Shown here: positions 1 to 8,696 of the stretch, one piece after another
Numbering within the stretch: the first letter of the stretch is position 1
Layout: each line of letters opens with the position of its first letter
Assembly: GCA_016839165.1 (NCBI GenBank)
Contig: CP069300.1
Location: 3,100,001 to 3,164,000 of the forward strand
Reading direction: 5' to 3'
Source of the DNA: Bradyrhizobium sp. PSBB068
Lineage (GTDB): Bacteria > Pseudomonadota > Alphaproteobacteria > Rhizobiales > Xanthobacteraceae
Length of the DNA stretch: 64,000 bases
Notes under the pieces: generated by a model
Told to the model about the DNA's origin: nothing
Databases searched by the model: none
Seen by the model: the letters and a program-made list of their open reading frames with translations, nothing else
Translations under genes and position numbers: made by a program

Positions 1-668
1 GTAGAGCGATAGAGCTCCATTTTCTCGGGCTCGGTGGCGACGCGCTTGGCGCCGACCAGGGCCTTGTGCAGGCTGGCGTCGAGCCCGCCGATGTCGCGCA
101 GCGTCCAGGCGACGTTGGCGTAGCTGGCCTGGCGGTAGGCATTGCCGTCGAGGCCTGCGAGGCGGCGCACCTGTTCGTCGAGCAGCGTGGTGACACCGGC
201 ATTGAACACGGAATTGTCGGCGACGATCTTGGCGGCCGCCGGTTTGCGTGCGTCGAGGGGGCCTGCGATCGCCTTCTCGATCGCGTCGCGGAGTGCCGCG
301 AACTTCGCCTTCAGCGCGTCGATCGCGCTCGCGACCGCTTCGCCATCGTCGAGCGCGCCGGGCAGCGCAGCGCGGACCTGATTGACCTTGGCGAGCGCAC
401 CATCGGTCAGTTTGCGCAGCTTGTCGAGATCGCCGATCTGCTTCTGGTCGATCGCGCCGGTGCTGAACAGCAGGTTGGTGGACATGCCACGCTCGGAGTT
501 CATGTAGCGCGGGATATCGCCGACGGCGCGGACGATCTCGAGCCGGCTCTGCGCGGTCGAGACCTTGTCCATGGTCTGGTACTTGGTGACCGCGACATAG
601 GCCGCGAGCCCGCCGCCGACCGCGGACAACGAGACGATCGCGGCCGTCAGGAGAGTACCAATTTTCAT
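1..668 (-). CDS. methyl-accepting chemotaxis protein, N-terminal part (cut by window edge)
   Basis: The reading frame opens at an ATG (complement of 666-668) and runs off the left edge, giving about 222 residues. Residues 5-27 form one hydrophobic membrane anchor. The rest is a helical, Ala/Leu/Asp-rich periplasmic sensor with patterns such as PRYMNSERG and LDEQVRRLAGLDG. Sensors like this usually sit in front of HAMP and methyl-accepting signalling domains, which would lie outside the window. A histidine kinase or diguanylate cyclase with the same sensor cannot be excluded. The membrane anchor and sensor are seen; the chemotaxis role is inferred from memory of similar Bradyrhizobium receptors. 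Confidence 0.65.
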   Translation of the reverse strand, partial: MKIGTLLTAAIVSLSAVGGGLAAYVAVTKYQTMDKVSTAQSRLEIVRAVGDIPRYMNSERGMSTNLLFSTGAIDQKQIGDLDKLRKLTDGALAKVNQVRAALPGALDDGEAVASAIDALKAKFAALRDAIEKAIAGPLDARKPAAAKIVADNSVFNAGVTTLLDEQVRRLAGLDGNAYRQASYANVAWTLRDIGGLDASLHKALVGAKRVATEPEKMELYRS

Positions 669-854
669 GGGATGCGCGCCATTTCTTGACGAGGGAGGGA
701 GAGGCCTCAACCGTACCGGGTGCGCATTAAGCTTGGGTTTATGATACGGGGCCGCGGTGGTCCCAGCGGTCCCGATCATTTGAAACGCGCCGCACCGCCC
801 CGATCGCGACAGGCCGGCAAGGCTCGGCCAGGGCAAAGGGCCAGGCGTGACGGT

Positions 855-1106
855 TCAGTGCTCGTCGTCGTCGGCGCCCTTGGTCGCTGCGCGGTGCTGG
901 GTCGTGCCGCCCGAGCCCGCCTCGCCGCAGGGAAGCTGGTTCCAGGTGCCGTCAGGGGCTTGCTGATAGGCCTGGCAACCTGTCGGCGTGGCGGTGGTAG
1001 ACTTCTCGTCGGGCTTCTGCCGCTCGGCATTCTTGCCCAGCGCCGGTGTGGCGATGGCGGCAATGGCGGCGAGCGAGCCTGCAAAAAATAGCCTTGCGAT
1101 CGGCAT
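855..1106 (-). CDS. small exported protein of unknown function
   Basis: The product has 83 residues. I chose the ATG at 1106 rather than an upstream one because AAGGAG lies just before it and translation then begins with a clean signal peptide (MPIARLFFAGSLAAIAAIA, cleavage after TPALG). The mature part is hydrophilic, with two cysteines (in TGCQAY and LPCGEAG) and an acidic, His-ending tail. A periplasmic location is likely. I recognise no domain. The two cysteines could form a disulfide. Confidence 0.6.
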   Translation of the reverse strand: MPIARLFFAGSLAAIAAIATPALGKNAERQKPDEKSTTATPTGCQAYQQAPDGTWNQLPCGEAGSGGTTQHRAATKGADDDEH

Positions 1107-1299
1107 GTCGGTTCTCCTTTCTCGAAGCGACGACATATCCAGAAAACAAATCTGGCGATTTTTGGCCACCGCGGCAGGCGTGCGACCAATTGCTTAACGC
1201 CGGGAAAATACGCGGGGGCGGCGGTTAACATCTGCGCGCCGGGTCTTCGCGCTAAGTCGCGCGACGGCCGTCGCAGGGCCATGCTAGGATCGGCGCATC

Positions 1300-1890
1300 A
1301 TGACCCACCGCATTCTCGTTCTCTACGGCTCCTATCGTTCGGATCGCATGGGCATCCGGCTGGCGCATTTCGTCATCGACGGCCTTCGCGGGCGCGGCGA
1401 CGACGTCGAGTTGATCGACGCCAAGGAGGTCGGCCTGCCGATGCTCGACCGCATGTACAAGGAACATCCCAAGGGGCAGGCGCCGGCCGCGCTCGAGGCG
1501 CTCGCCGGCAAGATCCGCGACGCCGACGGCTTCCTGTTCGTCACCGGCGAGTACAATTGGGGCATCCAGCCCGGGCTGAAGAACCTGACCGATCATTTCC
1601 TCGAGGAATGGTTCTGGCGGCCCGCGGCGATCGCGAGCTACTCGGCCGGGCGGTTCGCCGGCGCGCGCGCCGCCACCGCCTGGCACGGCACGCTGTCCGA
1701 GATGGGGATGGTGGTGGTGTCGAGCACGATCAGCGCAGGACCGATCGCGCAGACTCTATCCGCAGAAGGCAAGCCGATCGGCGAGGGCGGCAAAGCGCTC
1801 GAGCGTGCCTTTCCACGCTTCGCCGACGATTTCACCTGGTGGATCGAAGCGGCCAAGGCCCAGCGCGCGCGCAAGGCGCCGCCGTACTGA
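1300..1890 (+). CDS. NAD(P)H-dependent FMN reductase (flavodoxin fold)
   Basis: The product has 196 residues, the normal size of the family. It starts with a Rossmann-type strand and phosphate-binding loop (ILVLYGSYRSDRMG) and contains the family pattern FVTGEYNWGIQPGLKNLTDH near residues 85-104, which lines the FMN site. Such enzymes reduce FMN, quinones or azo compounds with NAD(P)H in the cytoplasm. The gene stands alone between two minus-strand genes. The fold assignment is solid; the physiological substrate is unknown. Confidence 0.85.
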   Translation: MTHRILVLYGSYRSDRMGIRLAHFVIDGLRGRGDDVELIDAKEVGLPMLDRMYKEHPKGQAPAALEALAGKIRDADGFLFVTGEYNWGIQPGLKNLTDHFLEEWFWRPAAIASYSAGRFAGARAATAWHGTLSEMGMVVVSSTISAGPIAQTLSAEGKPIGEGGKALERAFPRFADDFTWWIEAAKAQRARKAPPY

Positions 1891-1940
1891 GCGCCGTCTT
1901 CCTCACGCGAGCCGGTGCCGACTTCGCCTGAAGATGCTTT

Positions 1941-2324
1941 CTATTCCTTGCTCCTGATGTAGCCCGCGAGCCGCGTCTTCTGGTCCTGGCACCAGGTTGT
2001 CATGCTGCCGGCGCGGCGCTGATCGAGGTCGGTGGTCTGGGTTGCGATCGCGACTTCGGTCATCAGATCGTCGGCCTGCTTCTCGCCCATCTTGCCGCCG
2101 GTGTGCATGTAGGCGATCGCCTTGCGCACCTGTTCGGTGGTGCCGTCGGGCAGATGCATGTCCTGCGCGCGCTGCACGAGGTCCTGATAGACCAGATCGG
2201 TGCCGGGGCACTCGACCTTGGCGGCAAAGGCCCGCAGCACCATCGTGACATAGGCCGCGCGCGGATCGGCGTGGGCCGGCGTCGCCGCGACGATTAGGCC
2301 GCCGATCAGCAAAGCGTAACGCAT
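1941..2324 (-). CDS. small exported protein, unknown function
   Basis: The product has 127 residues with a signal peptide (MRYALLIGGLIVAATPAHA) ending in an A-x-A site. The mature domain is helical and has two cysteines (VECPGTD and TTWCQDQ). The overall look, short helices with a conserved Cys pair and a TM-free body, is that of many periplasmic hypothetical proteins of rhizobia. No catalytic motif is seen. It ends about 50 bp past the end of the convergent FMN reductase gene. Confidence 0.65.
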   Translation of the reverse strand: MRYALLIGGLIVAATPAHADPRAAYVTMVLRAFAAKVECPGTDLVYQDLVQRAQDMHLPDGTTEQVRKAIAYMHTGGKMGEKQADDLMTEVAIATQTTDLDQRRAGSMTTWCQDQKTRLAGYIRSKE

Positions 2325-2500
2325 CGAATTCCTCCCGATGTCTTAAGCATTTTGCCGCAAGGCTAGCGTCCGCGGGAACCGACTGCAACCGCAAGGACAC
2401 ACTTGCCGAAGGAACCGATCAAACAGCCGTGTTCCAAACGGTACCGCCACGATTTCAGCACGATTTCGGCAGCAAGTGCCACAAGTTGACGCAGGGGAGA

Positions 2501-3130
2501 ATGATCGTGTCGAAGTTGGGGCTTGCTGCGGTGCTGGTTGGTTCGCTTGCGCTTGGCGGCTGCATGCAGGCGACCTTGTCGCCGGTGACGGATGCCGCGA
2601 TGACGCCGCGTGATCGGCAATTGCTGGCGCATCCGCCCTATGCGGAGGCCAAGATTCCGGATCAGTTCCAGCGCCACATTGTCGACTACACGCGCAAGGA
2701 GCAGCCGGGGTCGATTCTGGTCGATACCGACGCGCGCTATCTCTACTACGTGCTGCCCGGCGGCAAGGCGATCCGTTACGGCGTCGCCGTCGGCGAGGAG
2801 GCGATGGCGTTCTCCGGCGTGGCCACGGTCGGCCGTCTGGCGGAGTGGCCGGATTGGGTTCCGACCAAGGATATCCAGGAGCGGCTCGGGCCGTATCCGG
2901 CGCGTGTCGCGGGTGGGCCGGCCAATCCGCTCGGGGCCCGCGGCATCTACCTCTACCAAGGCAACAAGGACACGCTGTACCGTATCCACGGCACCAACCA
3001 GCCCGAATATATCGGGCAGGCGATCTCGTCGGGTTGCATCCGCATGAACAACGCCGACGTCATCGATCTCTACCAGCACGTCAAGCCGGGCGCCACCGTG
3101 GTCGTGCTGCCGCCGGGACAGAGCGCGTAA
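2501..3130 (+). CDS. L,D-transpeptidase lipoprotein (YkuD domain)
   Basis: The ATG at 2501 follows a GGGGAG ribosome site and opens a lipoprotein signal with lipobox LGGC (Cys22), giving 209 residues. The YkuD catalytic motif is complete: His163 (YRIHGTN) followed 16 residues later by the nucleophile in SSGCIRM (Cys179, Arg181). These enzymes form 3-3 peptidoglycan cross-links or attach proteins to the wall in the periplasm. Several paralogues per genome are usual in this group. A strong terminator follows directly. Confidence 0.9.
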   Translation: MIVSKLGLAAVLVGSLALGGCMQATLSPVTDAAMTPRDRQLLAHPPYAEAKIPDQFQRHIVDYTRKEQPGSILVDTDARYLYYVLPGGKAIRYGVAVGEEAMAFSGVATVGRLAEWPDWVPTKDIQERLGPYPARVAGGPANPLGARGIYLYQGNKDTLYRIHGTNQPEYIGQAISSGCIRMNNADVIDLYQHVKPGATVVVLPPGQSA

Positions 3131-3150
3131 TTCGCACGCGAAGTGCAAAA

Positions 3151-3187
3151 GCGGCCGATCGCGTCATCGCGATCGGCCGCTTTTTTT
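3151..3187 (+). terminator. rho-independent terminator after the L,D-transpeptidase gene
   Basis: A perfect 13-bp stem (GCGGCCGATCGCG and its complement) with a TCAT loop is followed by seven T residues. It lies 20 bp past the stop codon at 3130 and faces the convergent gene ending at 3203. Confidence 0.9.
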
Positions 3188-3202
3188 ATAGTTGTTCAGC
3201 CG

Positions 3203-4237
3203 TCAGCGCAGCGGCATCGGCGGCCGAACCACGGGGCCGTTGTCATCAGCATCGACGATATTCGACTGCTGCTGCGGCAGCACCGGCCGCGGTGCCGCAG
3301 CTTGCGGCGCGACTGCGACGGGGGCCGGCAGCGGCGCTGCTGATGCCGACGGAGGCGGCGGCGGGATATAGGCCTGCGCCGGCCGACGGATCGGCGGTGG
3401 AGCAACGGCCGCATGCGGCACGGCCTGAGGTGTGATCGCGGCGCGCGGGCGCGGCGCAACCGGCCGTGGTTCGACGGCCCTGGTCTCGGTCGTTCGCGCG
3501 ACGCGCTGTGACAACTGATCCTGGCTGGCCTTGAGCTGATCGATGCTGGTCTTGAGCTGTTCGATCTGCTGCCCCATCGACGCCAGATCGCGCGCCATCG
3601 ACTGCAGCAATTGCGTCTGGTCAGGTGCGGCTGCGGCCGGCGCTGCCGCAACCGGCGCCGCGACGGCAGCCGGGGCCGCTCCGGCGACGTTCTGCGGCGC
3701 CACGGCCGGAGCGGCGTCAGGCGGCTGATCAGCCGCCGCCGCTTGCGCGACGGGCGGGCTTGCCTGGTCGGACGCGGGAGCCGCCTTGCCCGGCAGCAGC
3801 GAGGTCAGGGCCTCTGCCTGCGGCACGTACTCGGTCACGATCTGCTTGACGCGATGTCCGTAGTGCTGCCACGCCGCGGTGCCCATGGCGCCGGCTATCG
3901 CGAACAGGAACCAGAACGCGCGGATCGCCCATTTGTTGGTGGGACGCGGCGCGCGCTCCAGCCGGATGTCGTCCAGCCTGCCGTCATGGCTTGCAGCGCT
4001 GTATTCCGGCACAGCCGGCGTCACCGCTACCGGCGTGACCGGCGGCACCGAGGCGACCGGCGCAACCGGTGGCGTGGACGAGGGCGCGAGGCTCGGGCCG
4101 AACCACGGCTCGCGCTGTCCGGATGATGCCTCGTCGGCTGCCGCAGGCGCAGCGGCATGGTCCGGCCGGGCCGGAGCGAAGCTGGGTTCGATCGCAAAAA
4201 TATCGTGCGGATCTGCGTCTTTCATCGTCGATTGCAT
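3203..4237 (-). CDS. single-span membrane protein with Ala/Pro-rich periplasmic region and coiled coil
   Basis: The product has 344 residues. The cytoplasmic N-terminus (about 125 residues) is acidic and Pro/Ala-rich. One transmembrane segment follows (IRAFWFLFAIAGAMGTAAW, about 130-148). A long Ala/Pro linker leads to a short coiled coil (MARDLASMGQQIEQLKTS and onward, about 215-250) and a Pro-rich tail rich in PPPP and APRP. No enzyme domain is visible. A second in-frame ATG 12 nt downstream is an equally possible start. The layout resembles envelope-spanning scaffold proteins; the function is not known to me. Confidence 0.75.
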   Translation of the reverse strand: MQSTMKDADPHDIFAIEPSFAPARPDHAAAPAAADEASSGQREPWFGPSLAPSSTPPVAPVASVPPVTPVAVTPAVPEYSAASHDGRLDDIRLERAPRPTNKWAIRAFWFLFAIAGAMGTAAWQHYGHRVKQIVTEYVPQAEALTSLLPGKAAPASDQASPPVAQAAAADQPPDAAPAVAPQNVAGAAPAAVAAPVAAAPAAAAPDQTQLLQSMARDLASMGQQIEQLKTSIDQLKASQDQLSQRVARTTETRAVEPRPVAPRPRAAITPQAVPHAAVAPPPIRRPAQAYIPPPPPSASAAPLPAPVAVAPQAAAPRPVLPQQQSNIVDADDNGPVVRPPMPLR

Positions 4238-4590
4238 GGCGGTCCCCGTTTCAGTCCAAGGTCAACCGCAAATGGGCGGCCGGCAAATTTCGCTCTGTAT
4301 CGACCCCTGGCCCGGTCCCCACAACTCCAGTCGGGTTTGACCAAAGCAAGGCGAGAGGGTGGAGAGGTTGAGGAGTTTCGGGAACCGGAGCCGGCAGCCG
4401 GGGTCGCCAGGACTGCGTGTCCGGTGAATCTCCTCGGGTTGTGTGGCGTGTCCACCACACCTGAAGGGAAATCGCGCGACGTGCGGCGCGTCTGATCGCG
4501 CTCCGCCACCGTTCCGCCCTGTTTGGATTCGGCTCATTAGGCTGGTGTTGGATTTTCGGCTTGGGCTGGGGCGCGAGTTGGGGATGCAAC

Positions 4591-5172
4591 ATGACACGCG
4601 ACGATGCAGTCATTTCGTACGTCGACGTTATCTGCCGCGCGCGCGGTGCCGCGCCCGCGATCCGGTTTGCCCATGCGCGAAAGCCGCTGCGGCTGTTCGC
4701 GGTGGTGATCGGCGCGGCCTCGCTCGCGGCTTGCGCACAATCATCCGTCGTCAGCCAGCGCTCGCAGGCGCTCGCGAGCCGGCCGGCATCGGCTGAGCCG
4801 ACCCGGGCCGCGTCGTCCGCGGTGCGCACCCATGTGGCAACCGCGCACAGGCACGCGCCCTACGCCGCGCGCAAGACCGGTGACAGCAAGATCGCATCGC
4901 AAGGCGTTGCGAGCTTCTACAGCGACGAGCAGGAGACCGCGAGCGGCGAGAAGTTCAACGCGCACGAACTGACCGCTGCGCATCCGACATTGCCATTCGG
5001 TACCAAGCTGCGCGTCACCGACGTCAAGACCGGCCGCTCGGTCACCGTGCGCGTCAATGACCGCGGGCCCTACGTTCCCGGGCGCATCGTCGACGTCTCG
5101 TATTCCGCGGCCCAGTCGCTCGGCATGATCGGCAAGGGCGTCGCCAATGTCAGGCTCGATGTCGTGCAGTGA
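4591..5172 (+). CDS. rlpA: septal ring lytic transglycosylase RlpA-family lipoprotein
   Basis: The product has 193 residues. After a short polar stretch comes a hydrophobic segment ending in a lipobox-like LAACA. The double-psi beta-barrel domain covers about residues 105-193, with the family signatures VASFYSDEQETASGE, ELTAAHPTLPFGTKLRV, VRVNDRGPYVPGRIVDVS and YSAAQSLGM. RlpA cleaves peptide-poor glycan strands at the septum. No SPOR domain is present, as in many short alphaproteobacterial RlpA proteins. The ATG at 4591 was preferred over a TTG ten codons earlier. Confidence 0.88.
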   Translation: MTRDDAVISYVDVICRARGAAPAIRFAHARKPLRLFAVVIGAASLAACAQSSVVSQRSQALASRPASAEPTRAASSAVRTHVATAHRHAPYAARKTGDSKIASQGVASFYSDEQETASGEKFNAHELTAAHPTLPFGTKLRVTDVKTGRSVTVRVNDRGPYVPGRIVDVSYSAAQSLGMIGKGVANVRLDVVQ

Positions 5173-5361
5173 GCTGCGCCGCACGGCCGAGGCTCGGGAT
5201 TTTTTGCCGGCCGGATCGGGAAAAAGTCCCGATGTCATACGCGCTTTAATCCTGTTGTCTGAACCACCCAGCCCAATAGAATTGTCGCCGCTACTTCCCC
5301 GCGCTCGCTTTTTCCAGGCGCGTGGATTTCTACCCAACGAACCTTTCCCCGCCTTGGATTG

Positions 5362-5386
5362 TCCCGCCAAGGCGGGATTTTTCGTT
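5362..5386 (+). terminator. rho-independent terminator
   Basis: A 7-bp perfect stem (TCCCGCC/GGCGGGA) with an AA loop is followed by TTTTTCGTTTT. It lies 190 bp past rlpA and just before the promoter region of the serine hydrolase gene. A second weak stem (ATCGGG/CCCGAT) at about 5213-5231 precedes it. Confidence 0.8.
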
Positions 5387-5410
5387 TTAGGGCCATGCGC
5401 GCCGCATGCG

Positions 5411-5438
5411 TTGACAGTGCCGGCCGGAGCCATAACCT
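5411..5438 (+). promoter_or_regulatory. possible sigma-70-type promoter of the serine hydrolase gene
   Basis: TTGACA at 5411-5416 is separated by 16 bp from TAACCT at 5433-5438. It lies downstream of a terminator and 26 bp ahead of the start codon at 5464. The -35 element is perfect; the -10 element is weak. Confidence 0.35.
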
Positions 5439-5463
5439 CCGTTCTGCTTTCGGAGGACGGCCC

Positions 5464-7032
5464 ATGCCAAACGACAATCAGGAAATTGACGGCGTCACAT
5501 CAGGTCAGCCGTCACGGCGCGGAGCATTGCAACTGTTTCTGGGCGGAGCCGCCGTGCTGTTCGCGCCGGACGGACAACTCGGCACCATGACGACGGCACA
5601 GGCCGAGACCGGTGTTGCCGACGGACTGTCGCGCGGCAGGCCAGAAGAACAAGGCGTTGCGCCATCAGCGATCCTCGACTTCCTTGATGACGTCGACCGC
5701 CAGGGCTACGAGCTGCACAGCTTCATGCTGTGGCGTAACGGCCAGGTGATTGCCGAGGGCTGGTGGTCGCCGTATCGCGCCGATCGCAACCACATGATGC
5801 ATTCGTTGACCAAGAGCGTCACCGTCAGCGCCGTCGGGCTAGCGATGGCCGACAAGCGCTTCGGCCTGCAGGACAAGGCGGTGTCGTTCTTCAAGGACAA
5901 GCTGCCGCCCGTCGTCGACGACAAGCTCGCGGCGATGACGGTCGAGGATCTCCTGACCATGCGCACCGGCCACGCCGCGATGACCTCGGGATCGGCATGG
6001 CGGCCGATCAAGACCAGCTGGGTCGCCGAGTTCTTCAAGATCCCGGTCGTGTACCAGCCGGGCACGAAATGGGTCTACACCTCGGCTGCGACCTATCTGC
6101 TGTCGGCGATCGTCACCAAGACGACCGGCGAGGCCGTCGCAGATTATCTCAAGCCGCGGTTTTTCGATCCTCTCGGAATCTCGGGCTATGAATGGCCGGT
6201 CGGGCCTGAAGGTATCTCGCCCGGCGCCAACGGGCTGAGCTGGAAGACGGTCGATTGCCTCAAGCTCGGCATCCTTTACGCGCAGAACGGCATCTGGAAC
6301 GGCAGGCAGGTGCTGCCGGCCGATTGGGTGGCGGCGGTGCAGCAGCCGCACGTCAAGGACACTTACGGCTATCAATGGTGGATCGGGCCTGGGACATTCT
6401 ACGCCGACGGCCTGTTCGACCAGCTCAGCTTCGTCTTTCCCAAGCACAATGCGGTGCTGGCGATCACCGCCGGCATCCCGCAGCGTAGCGGTTTCAACAA
6501 GCTGGTGTTCCGGCATTTCCCGGCGATGTTCTCTGCCACCGCGGCGAAGAACGATGCCGAGGCCGACAAGCTGAAGGCGCGCACCTCGGCCCTGCAGTTG
6601 CTACCGCCGCTGGTCGCGGCATCATCGCCGGTTGCAGCGGAGATATCCGGCAAGACCTGGCAGATGCCGGAGAATGCCGACGCGATCAAATCGGTCAATC
6701 TCAGCTTCGCCGACAAGACCTGCACGTTCACGCTTGAGGACGGCAGGGGCACGCACACGATCGAGGTCGGCCTCGACGCGCCGCGCGAGGGCACCACGAC
6801 GATGACCGGCAACAAGCTGCATCACGAGTATCAGCCCGATGTGATGCGCGTGGTCGCGAGCGGTACCTGGCGCGACTTGCGCACCTTCGTGATGACATGG
6901 ACCTTCGTCGAATCGGCGTTCCGCGACACCGTGACCTGCACCTTCGAGGGACCGCAGATGCGATTCGCGCGCAGCGTCAATGTCAACTCGTCGGCGCTGG
7001 ATATGCCGACCCTGATGGGCAAGTTGGCGTAG
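5464..7032 (+). CDS. Tat-exported serine hydrolase of the beta-lactamase (class C-like) family
   Basis: The start at 5464 follows CGGAGGA and gives 522 residues. A twin-arginine leader (SRRGALQLFLGGAAVLF) predicts folded export. The catalytic S-x-x-K motif is Ser114-Leu-Thr-Lys117 inside HSLTKS, and a YTSAAT motif near residue 205 is in the place of the second catalytic element. The class C-like core spans about 55-370; the C-terminal 150 residues form a beta-rich extra domain found in esterase or peptidase members. It is probably an exported esterase or peptidase rather than a true beta-lactamase, but the substrate is unknown. Confidence 0.85.
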   Translation: MPNDNQEIDGVTSGQPSRRGALQLFLGGAAVLFAPDGQLGTMTTAQAETGVADGLSRGRPEEQGVAPSAILDFLDDVDRQGYELHSFMLWRNGQVIAEGWWSPYRADRNHMMHSLTKSVTVSAVGLAMADKRFGLQDKAVSFFKDKLPPVVDDKLAAMTVEDLLTMRTGHAAMTSGSAWRPIKTSWVAEFFKIPVVYQPGTKWVYTSAATYLLSAIVTKTTGEAVADYLKPRFFDPLGISGYEWPVGPEGISPGANGLSWKTVDCLKLGILYAQNGIWNGRQVLPADWVAAVQQPHVKDTYGYQWWIGPGTFYADGLFDQLSFVFPKHNAVLAITAGIPQRSGFNKLVFRHFPAMFSATAAKNDAEADKLKARTSALQLLPPLVAASSPVAAEISGKTWQMPENADAIKSVNLSFADKTCTFTLEDGRGTHTIEVGLDAPREGTTTMTGNKLHHEYQPDVMRVVASGTWRDLRTFVMTWTFVESAFRDTVTCTFEGPQMRFARSVNVNSSALDMPTLMGKLA

Positions 7033-7137
7033 CCGCGACCACAAATTGCGCTCTGCCGCATCTTGCGGCAGGCTTCCACCAAATTGTCACACTCCCAGCG
7101 AAATGCAGCCCAAAGCCACTGCCAACACACCGCCGGA

Positions 7138-7344
7138 ATGGATGATGTCGGCGAGGGACAAGCGTTGGCCTACAAGATGATCGCAGAACGCGAGAACGAA
7201 ACGGTCAGGATCGAGCGGGAGAGCTCCTTCATCATCATCGCCAAGGCCAGGGTCTGGGCCAGCGAAGGATGGCAGGTGGTGATCACCGACAAGGACGGCA
7301 AATCATACCCGCCCGAGGAATTCGACAAGCTGCTCGCGGCGTGA
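7138..7344 (+). CDS. small conserved cytoplasmic protein
   Basis: The product has 68 residues, acidic and without a signal peptide. The body reads as one alpha/beta unit, with RESSFIIIAKARVWASEGW, a WQVVITDKDGKSY strand-turn and a PPEEFDKLL helix. The ATG at 7138 is taken as start; an ATG 12 codons later would still leave the conserved part intact. I recall near-identical small proteins in Bradyrhizobium but know no function. Confidence 0.6.
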   Translation: MDDVGEGQALAYKMIAERENETVRIERESSFIIIAKARVWASEGWQVVITDKDGKSYPPEEFDKLLAA

Positions 7345-7345
7345 G

Positions 7346-7410
7346 CTAGAGCATGATCCGGAAAAGTGCGAAGCGGTTTTCGGAAAAGATCATGATCAAA
7401 CAACGAGCTA
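7346..7410. repeat. rhizobial intergenic palindromic repeat (AGAGCATGATCCGGAAAAGT type)
   Basis: The sequence begins with AGAGCATGATCCGGAAAAGT, passes AAGCGGTTTTCGGAAAAGAT and ends with CATGATCAAAC. The two halves pair imperfectly. I know this motif as a highly repeated intergenic element of Bradyrhizobium and other Rhizobiales. Confidence 0.7.
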
Positions 7411-7450
7411 AAGCGCGATGACGATTCGACCCAATCTCATCGCGCTTTAG
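7408..7450. terminator. perfect 14-bp hairpin between convergent genes
   Basis: CTAAAGCGCGATGA at 7408-7421 is exactly complementary to TCATCGCGCTTTAG at 7437-7450 across a 15-nt loop. It separates two convergent genes and overlaps the stop codon of the methyltransferase gene, so it probably works as a bidirectional terminator. It lacks a long T tail. Confidence 0.5.
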
Positions 7451-8175
7451 CGCTGCGCCGATACCAGCAGCATCATCGGCCGCTCGAGCTCGTCGGCCAG
7501 CTCAGGCATCGCCCTGATCTGCTCGCGTGTCGGGGAGAATTCCTCGACATGCCGCAGCGAGAAGCCGGCGCCGATCAGCGCATTCAGCGTGGTGCCGATG
7601 GTGCGATGATATTTCAGCACGCCCTGCACGTACCAGTCGGTCCGGCGTTCGCCTTCGATGAAGTAGCGGTTGACCGGCCAGGTCTTGCGGCCGTCCTGAT
7701 CCTGTCCCCAGTCCGGGCGTGTGGCTGCCATGTAGATCGGATGTTCGATGGTGAAGACCAGATGTCCCTCCGGGACGAGCGCGCGGTACAGCATGCGCGC
7801 GAGCCGATCGAAGTCCCCGACGTAATGGAAGGTGAGGGCGCTGTAGGCGAGATCGAACGTCGCTTTCGGCAACTCCAGCGTCTCGAGGTCGGCGATCTCG
7901 TAGGTGATGGCCGGGTCCTGCGTCATCGCGATGGCGCGGGCGATCATGTTCTGGGAGAGGTCGACGCCGAGCACATCGGATGCACCTTGCCCCCGCATCC
8001 AGCGCGACACCCAGCCGAAGCCGCAGCCGAGGTCGACCACGCGCTTGCCCGCGATATCGGGTAGCATCGCGCGGATCGCGGCCCATTCCGGCGCGCCGAG
8101 CAGTCCGCGGACCTGCCGCGGCAGTTGGCTGTAGCCGGCGAAGAAGCCGGGATCGTCGTAGATGTTCTGAGCCAT
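7447..8175 (-). CDS. class I SAM-dependent methyltransferase
   Basis: The product has 242 residues from the ATG at 8175. The SAM-binding motif I is VVDLGCGFG (about 46-54), followed by the acidic VLGVDLSQNM loop and the DLAYSALTFHYV motif. The fold is that of the Methyltransf_11/25 group. The C-terminal WYVQGVLKYHRTIGTTLNAL pattern is typical of a small-molecule methyltransferase subfamily of soil bacteria. The methyl acceptor cannot be deduced. A GTG two codons upstream is a possible alternative start. Confidence 0.85.
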   Translation of the reverse strand: MAQNIYDDPGFFAGYSQLPRQVRGLLGAPEWAAIRAMLPDIAGKRVVDLGCGFGWVSRWMRGQGASDVLGVDLSQNMIARAIAMTQDPAITYEIADLETLELPKATFDLAYSALTFHYVGDFDRLARMLYRALVPEGHLVFTIEHPIYMAATRPDWGQDQDGRKTWPVNRYFIEGERRTDWYVQGVLKYHRTIGTTLNALIGAGFSLRHVEEFSPTREQIRAMPELADELERPMMLLVSAQR

Positions 8176-8361
8176 GGTCACGGCAACCCGGGAAGGTACG
8201 GTACTCGCTTCTAGCCGCCGCCGCGGCGCGTGGGAACCGCTGATCGCATCGCGGTTTGCGGCGGCGCTGGAACCAGACACGGCGTTCAGCGGTTCTGATG
8301 TCAGCCCGCGGGATGCGCGGTCACGCCGTTCCTGCGGCATTTGACAGCCGAGGAGAGCGCC

Positions 8362-8547
8362 ATGATAGCCGAGATGCAGATCCACACCATCGCGCGGCAG
8401 ATGCTGCAGAAGCACGGTCCGCAGGCGAGCGCGCAGGCTGCGCAGAACGCCGTGGCCTGCGAGAGCAAGGGCGAGACCGAAGAGGCCCGCGAGTGGCGTC
8501 ATATCGAGGACGCCATGAAGATGATGCGCGGACCGCATCAGAGCTGA
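8362..8547 (+). CDS. small helical protein
   Basis: The product has 61 residues, all predicted helix, beginning MIAEMQIHTIARQM. The ATG at 8362 follows AGGAGAGC, a good ribosome site. It is rich in Ala, Gln and Glu, with a repeated charged pattern (ETEEAREWRHIEDAMKMM). I recall close relatives in Bradyrhizobium annotated only as hypothetical. It shows no export signal. Confidence 0.6.
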   Translation: MIAEMQIHTIARQMLQKHGPQASAQAAQNAVACESKGETEEAREWRHIEDAMKMMRGPHQS

Positions 8548-8696
8548 CGGCGCAGCTCGCTCTTCCGGATCGAAATGAGCCTGGCGCTGCGCGCTGGACC
8601 ATTTGATTTATGCCCCAGTGCCGCTTGCCTTTGCCGGAAATTCCGGGAACTCTGTTCAGGCAATCAGCAAATAAATTCTATCTGGGGGAATTCGCC

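Noticed and set aside
66..689. long plus-strand frame over the chemoreceptor gene
   Set aside because: The minus strand encodes a membrane anchor and sensor with a proper start; the plus-strand product is low-complexity and Arg/Ala/Asp-rich, as expected of an antisense frame in GC-rich DNA.
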